Assembly (NCBI GenBank): GCA_036346205.1
Contig: JARFJB010001976.1
Coordinates: 11,761,001-11,825,000, forward strand
DNA from: Vesta saturnalis
Lineage: Eukaryota; Arthropoda; Insecta; Coleoptera; Lampyridae
Direction: 5' to 3'
DNA length: 64,000 bases
This document shows, piece by piece, positions 12,072-22,676 of the stretch (positions within the stretch are counted from its first letter, which is position 1; every line of letters starts with the position of its first letter). The notes under the pieces were generated by a model. The model saw only the letters and a program-made list of their open reading frames with translations. It was not told the origin of the DNA and did not search any database. The translations under genes and the position numbers were made by a program.

Positions 12072-12609
12072 GGTGTTACAAAGAAGTAGGCCAATCTGTT
12101 AACCACATATTCTTTGCGACAAAATAAGGGGACTCTTCTTATGTCACTTTCCATTTGAACGCTTCCTTTTCAATATATAGGGTGTCAAACTTCACTTTTT
12201 AAAAGTGTATTTTTTTATTATCTCTGGTATGTTTTAAGATATCGTTTTGAAATTTGGTACAAATCTTACTCTTTTCTAAGTGCACCTTCTGTATGATTTT
12301 AAGTAAAAAAATCAAAGAACTAATAGAAAAATAAGAGGGGTGTGGTAACCTTTAACCCACCTTTTTTTTTGACGAACGCCTATGAACGCCGCATCCATTT
12401 TTTGTAGTAGTTTGATGATTTATATAACTTTTTTGGCTTTTGTAAACTTTTGATTTGATGCTTCCTTTATGACATTCTTTTAGTTATTCGACTAGGTGTT
12501 CCGATTTTTTTAACAATGTTTTTATTTTATTAATCAGAATAAATTCATAATAATAACTTAAAACAATCAATTGTGCTAATAATTATAATACGAAGTTGGA
12601 TGCAAATAA

Positions 12610-13728
12610 TTAAATTAAATGTTCGATGTGTCCACCGCCTTCGCGAATGCACCTTCTGACTCTTTTTATAACTGATAACCGAATATTTTGGAAAATATTC
12701 GGTTTCAATCTAAATACCTCTGCACCTTCTGCGATGCGATCCCTCAATTGATTTTGATTCATTACTGGAACCGTATAAACAAAATCTTTCATGAATCCCC
12801 AAAAACTGAAGTCCAGTGGATTTAAGTCGGGAGAACGAGGTGGCCAATGAATAGGCGCATCCTGTCTCCGACCAATCCAGTGATTAGGAAAATATTGGTT
12901 CAAGTGGTTCAGAACATTATTGCCATAATGTGGCGGAGCTCCGTTAAGTTGAAACCACATATTTTGACGAATAGCTATAGGTACGTCATCAAGTAAATTT
13001 GTAAACTTATTTTGTAAAAAAATTAAAAATATTTGGCATTTAAGTTTGGTGGCAAAAATACCGGACCTGAAAGAAAATTGTTTAAAATTCCTGCCCACAC
13101 GTTTACTTTAAAATTTGCTTGATGACTCGTCTCTACAAGTGCTCTTGGATTTTCATCTGCCCAAACATGGGTGTTGTGGATATTCGTTCTACCATTTCGC
13201 ATAAAGGTAGCTTCATCCGAAAATAAAATGGATCTAACCAACCGGCGGTTACGGTTATTTTCATTACAGAGTCAGTTGCAAAAGATGTTTCTTGCCTAAA
13301 AATCTTGCGGCAATAAGTTCTGTACTCTATGCACATGATATGGATGTAATGAGTGACGTTTTCAAATTCTGTCTGTCGAATTTATATCATTTACAATCTG
13401 TCGAGCTATAATCCAAGTACTAGTACCCGGGTTTTGTTCAACTATTTGCAAAATTTGTTCCTCTTGATTTGGTGTAATTTTACGTGGCCTTCTACATGTT
13501 CCTATTCGTTGTTGTTTCAATTTTCCAGTGTCTCTTAGGTGGCGTATTAAACTTAAGAAAAATTTCCTTTTTGGGTGATATCGATTTGGATACATTTCTA
13601 CATAACGCCTTGAAGCTAAACTAGCATTAGAATCACATTTTCCTAAAGTGAGAATGATTATTCAAAATGTACAAATCTAGAGATTTTATTTGAAATCTTA
13701 CCCATAATTAAAATCATATCTCAGTCAT
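12610..13728 (-). pseudogene. DD41D-type transposase with a probable 59-nt intron, broken
   Basis: Minus-strand pieces: start region at about 13,728 (FSEMTEI, MILIMG), then CDSNASLASRRYVEMYPNRY, the second helix region (PRKITPNQEEQILQIVEQN), FSDEATF (first Asp intact), NVWAGILNNFLSGP, FQLNGAPPHY (second Asp changed to Asn), RSPDLNPLDFSFWG, and the C-terminus GGGHIEHLI ending at 12,610. A GTAAG...TTTAG segment at 13,701-13,643 interrupts the N-terminal codons, and removing it keeps the frame. Several frameshifts make the gene defective. Confidence 0.85.
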
Positions 13729-14227
13729 TTCAGAAAATTCCAAAATAGTCTCTCTATTGGCCATACCTTATTATTCATGAACTCAATAGTCGTTCCAAAT
13801 TTTTACAGCGATTAATTTGACAAACATTTGACAAGACGTATAAAAAATATTAGGTTTTCATTTTGTATGCGACGTAGTATTGAATTATTAACTCAATTGA
13901 TCGTTTTAAGCCATTATTATGGATTTATTTTTAACCAAGCTTCTATGGGTAACTTTGTTATTATAACAGTTACAGAGTCGGTTAAATTAGCAATATTGAG
14001 CAGAATTTCAAGCCAATCAAATGACGTTTTGAGTTTTGATCAGTGTTGCCAACTTTTGTAGTTATTTAGAAAAAACTAAAAATGAACCGAATCTTCAAAC
14101 TCAAATATCTTTGAAATCGTCGTAAATAAAGCTGAAATACAAGAGAAGTAATTGACAGATATTGTTACGAACTTTAAGATAAGCCTATTTTTAAATTTAT
14201 TTTGCATAATAAATAATAATAAAACAA

Positions 14228-14370
14228 AATCAATTGAGGGATCGCATCGCAGAAGGTCCAGAGGTATTTAGACTAAAATCGAATATTTTTCAAAATATTC
14301 AGTTTTCAGTTATAAAAAGAGCCAGAAGGTGCATTCGCGAAGACGGTGGACACATCGAACATTTAATTTA
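14228..14370 (+). pseudogene. duplicated transposase C-terminus in the right arm
   Basis: Encodes NQLRDRIAEGPEVFRL to GGHIEHLI and a stop, nearly identical to the minus-strand C-terminus at 12,610-12,756. No catalytic domain accompanies it. Confidence 0.8.
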
Positions 14371-14874
14371 ATTTTTTGCATCCAACTTCGTATTATAATT
14401 ATTAGCACAATTGATTGTTTTAAGTTATTATTATGAATTTATTCTGATTAATAAAATAAAAAAATTGTTAAAAAAATCGCAACACCTAGTCGAATAACTA
14501 AAAGTATGTCATAAAGGAAGCATCAAATCAAAAGTTTACAAGAGCCAAAAAAGTTAGATAAATCATCAAACTACTATAAAAAATGGATGCCAAGTTCATA
14601 GGCGTTCGACAGAAAAAAATGGGTTAAAGTTACAACTCTTATTTTTCTTTAGTTCTTTGAATTTTTACTTAAAATCATAGCAAACATGCACTTAGTAAAG
14701 GAGTAAGATGTCATAATTTCAAAACGATATCTTAAAATACACCAGAGATATAAAAAATACACTTCTAAAAAGTGAAGTTTGGCACTGTATCGAAAGGAAG
14801 CGTTCAAATTAAAAGTGACATAAGAAATTTATTTTGTCCCAAAGAATATGTGGTTAAGGATTAAATTTAAACTG

Positions 14875-14878
<4 letters not shown>

Positions 14879-14931
<53 letters not shown>

Positions 14932-14935
14932 TATA
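14879..14935. repeat. (TA)n microsatellite
   Basis: About 56 bp of TA with one interruption, at the right edge of the 12.07-14.86 kb transposon. Confidence 0.95.
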
Positions 14936-17304
14936 TCTTTTCAGTCTTCATGTTCGCCGTGTAGAAGGTTTACTTAAAATCTTTACACATTGCTTACTTT
15001 TGCATTAACAGTTTAAATAGCTGCAACGCTATTTACCTCAAAACCGAAGGTAGTTTGTTTTTCGACGCTGTGAACATTTGATTTAACTCCTCGTCCTGAA
15101 AAATATCTTTAACCATACAAATTCAGCTGTGTTTGCAACATCGTCTTAAGCAAGATCATGAAATACAGCAATAACTCACTATTTTGATTAGAGCTGAAAA
15201 TGGCAATGATCTTAGTATAAAGAATTATATTTACTATCTAAAACAATCTTTAAATACGCAGATGCATGTGGAAACCTTAAAGATTGCTTCAGTAACATTG
15301 ATGTCATTTGACGTTAACATATTCAGCTTTTCATCTAACATAAATTTATGAACGTACAATTTATCAAAATCACATTTGACTGTTATGTTACCTTGTGTAC
15401 ATTTATTTTGAAAATGGCGAACTTAATAAACGGAAACGTTAAATGAATCTAGTCTTGTGTTACGTTTTAAATTTTACTTATAATCACCAATGAAATTTTT
15501 ACAGCAAACATCCATTACTACCTCATTCCACTATTATCCGCGTTTAAATAAATGGTACAGTAATTAGAATCTTATAATAAAATTAATTTCCGTATTGAAA
15601 TATAGCCAATTCACTTTACTCTTCCTACCTTCGTTACCTAATAAAAATGCGATATAACCCAAAATTAATTGCGTTAACAATTTCTATGAATACCAACTTG
15701 TTGTCTATGATTTAGGTAAATTAGTATTTAAAAATTATCCATTACCTTCAATAATTTATGATACGATCTTTTAGATTTTTCAGTAAATGTGCATAATTTA
15801 CTCATAGAAATAATCTTTCAGCACACTTTTCTGATCCTACAACCTTTTTCTATCGTCAATCGTATAACAATAAAAATTACACTCTATTTTCCTGTCTATT
15901 TCACATCATTCGTTATTCCCAGTCATCGTTCACGAAATGCTAAAACCTATTAGACAAAATCTTATCTTGTTTTGTATTCCTTTTCTTTTCAAACCGGCTA
16001 ATTCTAATAAACGTTTTGATAGGTACAACTGATTGTCTTTTATCTTAAATCTTTTTATGATTTTCTACCAAATTTATACGATTTTGATTTAAATAATCTA
16101 TAGTTAACTTATTTTCCAAACGATACTCCGTTTGAAAATAAATGTTACAAAAAATACGCCGTTACATTTTATACCAAAAGAAAGAGCTTTACCTATGATA
16201 CCATTACAACGTCCAATACTTTATTTCCATATTCTTTCAAAATTCGAACTAAATTTGTTACATTGGTTACATTGCAATCTTTTCATCCGCAAATATCTTA
16301 AATGTCGTTTTTATTAATAGGTTAATAAAAAGTATCTCACATATTTTAAAATAGCTATCATATAAACGCATAAATTACATATAATGCAAATAAAATTATT
16401 CTTTAGGATTTTCTGATTCATTCAACGACAGGAAGAAATAAAGAATTTAGCAATTGCGTTTAAAAGTCAAATTACGCTCTGAATATCTATTCAAATCTTG
16501 TTGATAAATTAAGCTAGCAATTTTCTATTATTCCTAATTTGACATCAGAATATGATTCCATTTTAACGTTAAGATTTATGTAACAACATTACAAAAGTAA
16601 AAATTTATGGTTGTAAATTGTACTGTTCCATTTATTAACATTAGTATTAGGAAGTTATAATTCTTAACACAAATAATTTATATATAAGTAATACCATAGT
16701 AGTTTTTGTTATCGTTACACCCCACATTTACATTTAGAATCAATTGCATTGAAATGTTACATTTACCCTACATAAGAACATCCTCTAATCCATTATACCT
16801 TCTAGTAATTAATTAAAACATTATCAAGGACTACAGTCAATCAATTTTAAAGGTGGCAAAAGCTCATCTAGAAGTTAAATTACAGCTCATTCCATTCGCA
16901 TTATACCATTAGTTGATCAATAGGTTAAATCAACAAAATCGTATACTCAAAATGACAGATCTGTTTAACTTTCTTTCAACAAGTGTTGTGCACAATTGCG
17001 TAAAATAATTATGTAAACGTACGGTAATCCATTTATGTGACATAAGGAGAAATCTCTTTAAATTAGATACAGTTAAAATTTATGCTCTATAGTCTACGTG
17101 ACAACTGTAGTTGCATGTTTTGATAAGTCTTTAGCTTCACATATCATAATGGAGCAGTGTCAAAAAATCTAAGATATATTTAATTTATATTTTACTTCTT
17201 TTAAAGTACGTGGTTAATAAAATCTCAAGCGAAATAAAAACTCAATGTAATTCATTTCAAAATTATGTTTCGTCAATTAACAGTCTTCTTGAAGTTCATT
17301 ACAG
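14936..17304. other. featureless AT-rich DNA
   Basis: About 2.4 kb with no credible reading frame, repeat array or RNA gene. It is the left flank into which Polinton-1 inserted. It could be intergenic or intronic. Confidence 0.6.
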
Positions 17305-17312
17305 TCAGGCTA
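17305..17312. repeat. left target-site duplication of Polinton-1 (TCAGGCTA)
   Basis: TCAGGCTA touches the left terminus and is repeated exactly at 33,309-33,316 beyond the right terminus. Polintons normally make 6-bp duplications. CAGGCT or AGGCTA lies within this 8-bp match, so chance extension or slight end trimming may account for the extra bases. Confidence 0.75.
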
Positions 17313-19040
17313 AGTATAGCTATGGCACTTCTGGCTCACTTTTGTCACTAGATTTGTCACCAGTTCTAGGAAAAGTCACCATTGAAAGTTACTAGATTTC
17401 AAGATCGGTAACATTGCCTATTTCAAGGTAGCTGAAGACCACAGGCGTGTAACTCTCTTCAAGGTTATGTGGTTGGTAACCCTGCCTCTTCAAAGTCCCG
17501 CTTCAAGGTCATTATAGTCCTGAAGGTCATTGCCCTCGGTCTCAAGCAAGTCTATGCATGTTTCAAGGCCACGCCCTATTCTGAGAAATCAAGAACAAAG
17601 GGGCTCATTGTTCAAAGGCTATGCTTTCAAGGTCACACGAGAACAAAGACGATCTATTGTTCAGTTATTCTAAAATAGATTGTTATCTCAATTCTATGAA
17701 ATCAAGAATAAAGGCGATCCATTGTCAACGCTTCAAAGTCTATGCTTACAATTTTCAAGGTAAAAAACAAAAGCGATTCATTCTTTTGGTCGAAAATAAA
17801 TTGTTATCTCAATTCTAGGAAATCAAGAACAAAGACGGATTGTCCACGTCAATTACATCTATTCCTGAAGGTCATTGCCCTCGGTCTCAAGCAAGTCTAT
17901 ACATGTTTCAAGGCCACGCCCAAAACAGGTAGACGTTTCAAAACAGGTAGCCGTTTCCTATAAACAGGTAGCCGTTTCCTATAAACAGGTAGCCGTTTCT
18001 AAAACAGGGGTCCGTTTCAAAACAGATAGCTGTTTTGCAACCGTTTCATACAGAAGGCGATCTATTGTTCAGGTCGAGTTAATACATCTCAATTCTAGGA
18101 AATCAAGAACAAAGACGATGCATTGTTCAAGCCGACGGTTCAAAGTCTATGCTTATAATTTTCAAGGTTACATGAAATGAACAAAGACGATTCATTGTTC
18201 AGGTCGAGTTATAAAATAGATTACATCTCAATTCAGGAAATCAATAACAAAGGCGATGCATTGTCAACGCTTCAAAGTCTATGCTTATAAGGCCACACCT
18301 CTGATAACAAAGACGATTCATTGTTTGCTGAGTCATAGCTTCTGAAATTCTAGGAAATCAAGGACAAAGACGATGCATTGTTCAACGTTCAAAGTCTATG
18401 CTTACAATTTTCAAGGCCACATGAGAGAACAAAGACGATTCATTGTTCTGGTTGAGTTATAAAAAATAGTCTAAATATATCTCAATTCTAGGAAATCAAG
18501 AACAAAGGCGGTCCATTGTCAACGTTCAAAGTCTATGTTTATATTTTCAAGGCCATATGAGAGAACAAAGACGATTCATTGTTCTGGTTGATTTATAAAA
18601 AAATAGATTGTTATCTAAATACACTTCAATTCTGAGAAATCAAGAATAAAGGCGATCCATTGTCAACGATTCAAAGTCTATGCTTACAAGGCCACCTGAG
18701 AGAACAAAGACGATCTATTGTTCAGGTCGAAAATAGATTGTTAGCTACATCTCAATTCTAGAAAATCAAGAACAAAGAGGGCTCATTGTCAACGGTTCAA
18801 AGTCTATGCTTACAATTTTCAAGGTCACACCTCTGAAATGAACAAAGACGATCCATTGTTCTGGTTGATTTATAAAATAGATTCTAAATACATCTCTTTC
18901 AAGAACAAAGGTGATCCATTGTCAACGCTTCAAAGTCTATGCTTACAATTTTCAAGGTAAAGAATAAAGACGATCTATTGTTGAGTCGTAACTTCTGAAA
19001 TTCTGAGAACAAAGACGATGCATTGTTCAGACTGATTAGG
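17313..19040. repeat. left terminal inverted repeat of Polinton-1 with internal repeat array
   Basis: Matches 31,575-33,308 inverted. The outer 300 bp is unique sequence. The inner 1.4 kb is an irregular tandem array with about 21 copies of a GAACAAAGRCGATNCATTGTTC-like core every 55-75 bp. Cores alternate between two contexts: one followed by AGGTCGAGTTATAAAATAG-like sequence, the other by CAACGCTTCAAAGTCTATGC. Motifs of the form TCAAGGTCA or TCAAGGCCA recur between cores. Open frames here are by-products of the repeats, not genes. Confidence 0.9.
17922..18049. repeat. AAACAGGTAGCCGTTT near-palindrome array
   Basis: Five to six consecutive units of about 23 bp, of the form AAACAGGTAGCCGTTTCCTAT, ending with AAACAGATAGCTGTTTT. 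Each unit is a near-palindrome (AAACAG and CTGTTT). The mirror copy is at about 32,617-32,745, and related units occur inside Polinton-2 at 56,226-56,520. Confidence 0.85.
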
Positions 19041-19270
19041 TCATCTAACAAGTAAAATATTTTTTTTATAAGACTACCGCAATATACAGATAAAAATTGA
19101 TTTAAGTAAATATATATGGGACTTAACATACCTTTGCTGGATCATGTAACATTACTCCAACCATATGTAAACATGCTCATTTCGTAGTGTTTAGTCGTAG
19201 TGCGGTTGTGGACAAGTAAAGTCATGAAAAAAGCAATAAAATCACTCTGGATACTTCATGTAGTAACAAT

Positions 19271-20070
19271 ATGAATAATAATTTAACATTTTGTTGTTCA
19301 TGCTGTCTAAATAGTGACGGTAGTAGTAGTAGCAAAAATGAAGAGAAACAAGATGAAGGTTATTCCGACTGGTCATCATCATTTCAACATAGGGCTAAGG
19401 TGTATAAACAGGCAGCTAATGAATACTTAATAGATTGTGCTTCCTATAAACTATCGAACGATACGCATATTGAAATTGGATATAGTACACACCTTAACCT
19501 TGCACCAGTAGTGCGTATGAGATGTGGCAACAGCGTGATATTAGACGTGAGGGAATGGAATGAACTTCTAAGATGGTATTCATATGTAGAAATACAATTT
19601 CTTCGATCCCAAGAAATTGAAAGCCAAATTGATTGGTCATATGTAAACGAGGAGGATATAATACATGAGCAAGATTACGAATCTCTATCTAGTAATCTCG
19701 GTATTTATTACAATTGGGAATTGCTTGAAGAATATGAGAGAATTTTGAAAACTGTTATGATAGAAAACTACAACTGTTGTTCGTGTACATTCAACTGCCT
19801 ATAACATAAAGAACTATTCGATTTGAAGGATATAATAAGCTATAGATTGGAATTTCTTGAATCTTACAATCTGGTGTGTTTCTATGAAAATTCATACGAT
19901 AAGTGGTTGACTACCGTCGTTTTCGTGAGAAGGAATTCGGTGATGATGACATTTATAAAGACATTGATGATGTTATAAATGCCAAGTATAATATTAATTC
20001 ACATAACACTGTATGTTTAATGGAAATATTGTACTATCGCCCTGCTTATCTAATGTATAGCATTTACTAA
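19271..20070 (+). pseudogene. Polinton Cys-rich protein of unknown function (gene 1), broken
   Basis: First gene inside the left repeat. The open part (19,271-19,804, 177 codons) has a Cys-rich start (FCCSCCL), an acidic Ser-rich stretch, a central segment with the pattern VVRMRCGNSVILDVREWNEL, and a second Cys motif (NCCSCTF) where it ends. The reading continues in other frames to TAA at 20,070, with AATAAA at 20,072. The Polinton-2 copy keeps more of the C-terminal part and shows that the start originally lay about 37 nt upstream at 19,234. I do not recognise a function. A related pattern (MKLGGSKSNSVVFDTGSW) is seen in the third Polinton relic at 35.4 kb, so it is a recurrent Polinton gene. 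Confidence 0.7.
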
Positions 20071-20071
20071 A

Positions 20072-20077
20072 AATAAA
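20072..20077 (+). terminator. AATAAA polyadenylation signal of gene 1
   Basis: AATAAA starts 2 nt after the TAA that ends gene 1 and lies 20 nt before the next TATA box. The same arrangement is present in Polinton-2 (60,571-60,576), so it is conserved. Confidence 0.6.
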
Positions 20078-20096
20078 GTTTTTACAGGATTTTAGG

Positions 20097-20104
20097 TATA
20101 AATA
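20097..20104 (+). promoter_or_regulatory. TATA box (TATAAATA) upstream of the PLA2-like gene
   Basis: TATAAATA begins 33 nt before the ATG at 20,130. Polinton-2 has the same box at 60,535-60,542, 22-30 nt before its ATG. With a usual spacing of about 30 nt, transcription would begin at or near the ATG. Confidence 0.6.
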
Positions 20105-20129
20105 CCCTACCCTATCCCCAAGGTGAACA

Positions 20130-20907
20130 ATGATAGGTAAGAAGCGGAAGAGTGCAGGTGGTTTAGTGAATACGCTAATCAATAGACTACCGGTGGAATT
20201 GCATTTACCTGGTTACCAGTATTGTGGTCCCGGTACAAAATTAGAGAAACGACTAGCACGCGGTGACCCCGGTATTAATCAATTAGATGCGCAGTGCAAA
20301 CTGCATGATATCAGTTATAGAGACTACCAAGATTTAGAAAGTCGACATAGAGCAGATAAAATTTTTGAAGAAAAAGCTTGGGAACGCTTTAAATCAGCAG
20401 ACGCAACATTAGGTGAACGAGCTGCAGCTTTAGCAGTCGGTACCACCATGAAGGCAAAGAGAAATTTGGGATGGGGTTTAAACGTCGGTCCAAGAAGAAT
20501 AATGGTGAAAGTTTATTGCATGTACGAAAAACAATAGCTAAAGAAATGAAGGCTAACGGAGATTTCACCGACACAATAAAGTCAGCACTGTCAACGGCAA
20601 AACGTGTAGTAAAAAGGTTGGGGGGAAAGAAAAACATTAAAGTTCCTAGAGTAATTCCCTTACCTAAACAAGGAGGTGTTTTACCATTTCTTATTCCGTT
20701 ATTCGCAGGATTATCAGCAATCGGTGCTTTAGCTGGCGGTGCATCGGGAATTGCCAAAGCAGTCAATGATGCAAAAAATGCCAAAAATTGCAAGAGGAGA
20801 CATCGCGCCATAATCGTATGATGGAATCGATCGCTGGTGGCGCATTCTATCTAAAACCATACAAATCTGGCGGTGCATTATACTTAAAACCGTTTCCAAA
20901 AAACTGA
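20130..20907 (+). pseudogene. minor virion protein: phospholipase-A2-like domain plus hydrophobic pX/pVI-like tail, broken
   Basis: Residues about 25-95 of the first piece (20,130-20,537) carry a PLA2 calcium loop (YCGPGT) and the catalytic His-Asp pair in LDAQCKLHDISY, the arrangement found in parvovirus VP1-type and Polinton PLA2 domains. The second piece (to 20,821, another frame) is basic (KRVVKRLGGKKN). It is followed by a Gly/Ala-rich hydrophobic segment (LPFLIPLFAGLSAIGALAGG), and the C-terminus reads YLKPYKSGGALYLKPF in a third frame, ending TGA 20,905-20,907. Two small frameshifts separate the pieces. In the virion such a protein is thought to help cross host membranes and bind DNA; that role is inferred from family resemblance. 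Confidence 0.85.
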
Positions 20908-21213
20908 GTAGATTACCCGAAAGAGCGTTAACAGATATTGATTTAAAGAAACACAAAAGGTGTACCATACTTTAGGGGTATTTTTATGAGAGATAGCCTG
21001 CCTAAATTACCACAGAAAAATGAATCTGGAATCATCAACTTAGATAGTCAGAGTGGACCGGGTATGGTATTACGATAGTTTTGGTAATCTTCGACCACCA
21101 GTTGAAGCAATTAACTACTTTCGGGGATGTAAAATTTATTATAATTACAATCAAGATCAGAATTTAATAGCATTATTTGCGGGCACCTATGCCTACAATT
21201 TCTATATAAATAA
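20899..21213 (+). pseudogene. adenain-like cysteine protease (virion maturation), catalytic His lost
   Basis: Readable order: LPERALTDIDLKK, then after a frameshift KGVPYFRGIFMRDSLP, NESGIINLDSQSGPG, then WYYDSFGNLRPP (acidic catalytic region), and CGHLCLQFLYK with the catalytic Cys, ending TAA 21,211-21,213. This is the adenovirus-type protease seen in Polintons, which cleaves capsid precursors. Directly after SGPG about 30 bp is missing compared with Polinton-2, where GPGTHWVCY contains the catalytic His. This copy therefore cannot be active. It overlaps the end of the preceding gene. Confidence 0.85.
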
Positions 21214-21240
21214 TCGACATAACCTTAAATTTTCTCAGTT

Positions 21241-21943
21241 ATGTCAATAACATTCAGTTTAGAAGGTGTTGGTAACATAGCTAGCTGCAACTTCTACCCA
21301 CCGATAGAGCTAGATTTGGAGAAGAAATACGTTGTTGGATTGGTGGGATTTTATGGGTGCAACAGCATTCGAAACATTTATACGGGCAACGATAGATTTT
21401 ATTTTAGAACAAATTCATCTCATTTGCGAGTGATTAATATTCCACACGGTGCCTATGAGTTAGATGAAATTAGTGCTTACTTGAAATCAAAGATGACCAC
21501 AGAAAAATTTTTCATTAGAGCAAACAACAATACGCTTAAGTGTGAGATAAACAATTCATTTGAGATCGATTTTACTAAAGAGAGTAGCATTGGCCGCATG
21601 CTCGGGTTTGAGCCTAGAATATTAAAAGCGAATGTTCTACACATCTGCGTTAGACATCCAAATAATTAAACACACTAATCTGCATGTGGAGTGCAACATT
21701 ATAAAGGGATCTTATCGAAACGGCAAACCTGCAAAGGTAATATACGAAATTGACGTTTCCGTGCCCTCGGGCTATCGTTTGGATAAAGTTCCAACCAACA
21801 CTCAATATTTAGAAATAAACACAGACATAATAAGTAATATAACAATCAAATTGACAAATCAAAAGGGTGAGTTAATAGACTTTGGTGAAAGTGAAACATT
21901 CACAGTACGCTTAGAACTAAAAGAACATAGGTCTGCGAATTAA
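21241..21943 (+). pseudogene. penton-like minor capsid protein, one frameshift
   Basis: Pieces 21,241-21,669 and 21,632-21,943 together cover about 230 residues. The first has SITFSLEGVGN, FYPPIELDLEKKYVVGLVGF and GRMLGFEPRILKAN. The second has LHVECNIIKGSY, PSGYRLDKVPTN and ETFTVRLELKEH. This is the conserved Polinton protein taken to be the single jelly-roll penton that sits at capsid vertices. A single missing base near 21,645 breaks the frame. Over 90 residues of the first piece I count 79 identical to Polinton-2. Confidence 0.85.
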
Positions 21944-22612
21944 TCACAGGATATCTTCATACAAAAGACCCAATCAACCCTCATTGCAGTTAACATCTGC
22001 AGAGAAATACTTTTTAACATCAATTGGATTGAAAGTTCTGAGTGACCAAACTATTAAACGTGTTTCAAAGCGTACATTTTAATAGAATTAATGTATCTCT
22101 AAGAAATGTTAAATTTGTTGAATGAAGTTCACTTGTTTAATGTCTATCTCTTTTACACAATGATATGTCCGCTTACACGTGAAGCTGAATGCATTTATCT
22201 AAAATATGTAATGTTTTATTGAACAATGGGCTTTCTTTGTTAATAATAGCATTTGCATTCTTAAAAAAATTTGTAGGAATGTGTAAAAAAAAATTCAAGC
22301 TAATAAAGATTTTCTTTGTATAAAACACACAATGCATCTGCATTCTTAAAAATTATTTTTAATAACTTTAAAACTTACCAAAACAACATTGCATAATTAG
22401 TAATATAATAATTAATGAAAATGTGTTATGAGGAAAAAAGTTTCGCTATAAATAACAATAGGTTTGCATTCATAAGTGTGCTAATGTGAACAAGGGATTT
22501 TCTTTGTATAACAATGAAAGCATTTATAGTGCCTTCTTGAAATATATAAAGTAAACAAACTGTAAAAGGCATAATTAATAACAATTAATTTATAGGTTTG
22601 AAAAGAAATTCA
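21944..22612. other. intergenic insertion with duplicated capsid-gene leader
   Basis: No gene. 21,965-22,080 resembles the leader and first codons of the capsid gene (CAACCCTCATTGCAGTTAAC and CAAAGCGTACATTTTA). The true leader follows again at about 22,600-22,690. The 0.5 kb between is AT-rich with repeated pieces such as GATTTTCTTTGTATAA at about 22,308 and 22,497 and GCATTTGCATTCTTAAAAA at about 22,247 and 22,332. Polinton-2 has only one leader and no insertion here. Confidence 0.65.
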
Positions 22613-22620
22613 TATAAAAG
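22613..22620 (+). promoter_or_regulatory. TATA box (TATAAAAG) of the major capsid gene
   Basis: TATAAAAG lies 64 nt upstream of the capsid ATG at 22,677. The same context is at about 58,603-58,610 in Polinton-2 (minus strand), with the following GACATCATCCC also shared. Confidence 0.55.
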
Positions 22621-22676
22621 ACATCATCCCTTTAGTAAATCTTTAATTACTCATCAACCCTCATTGCATCTACACA

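Larger units (their letters stand above)
12069..14862 (-). mobile_element. Tc1/mariner-like element, inverted arms include the 3' end of the transposase
   Basis: About 12,095-12,756 recurs inverted at about 14,227-14,862. The arms contain non-coding terminal DNA and also the last roughly 48 codons of the transposase, present on the minus strand at 12,610-12,756 and on the plus strand at 14,228-14,370. This is an inverted duplication of the 3' end rather than ordinary terminal repeats. (TA)n tracts lie on both sides. Confidence 0.78.

Noticed and set aside
17469..17678. ORF also present in the mirror arm at 32,946-33,206
   Set aside because: Its duplication is explained by the terminal inverted repeat. 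It is not followed by other coding sequence, and its composition follows the repeat units.
17313..19040. Regular short repeats resembling a CRISPR array
   Set aside because: The units are part of long terminal inverted repeats of a eukaryotic Polinton, the intervals are themselves repeated, and there are no cas genes.
19271..19804. Gene 1 as a PC4-like transcription cofactor
   Set aside because: The VILDVREWNEL segment faintly recalls a PC4 strand-helix, but the rest does not fit and no basic N-terminus is present.
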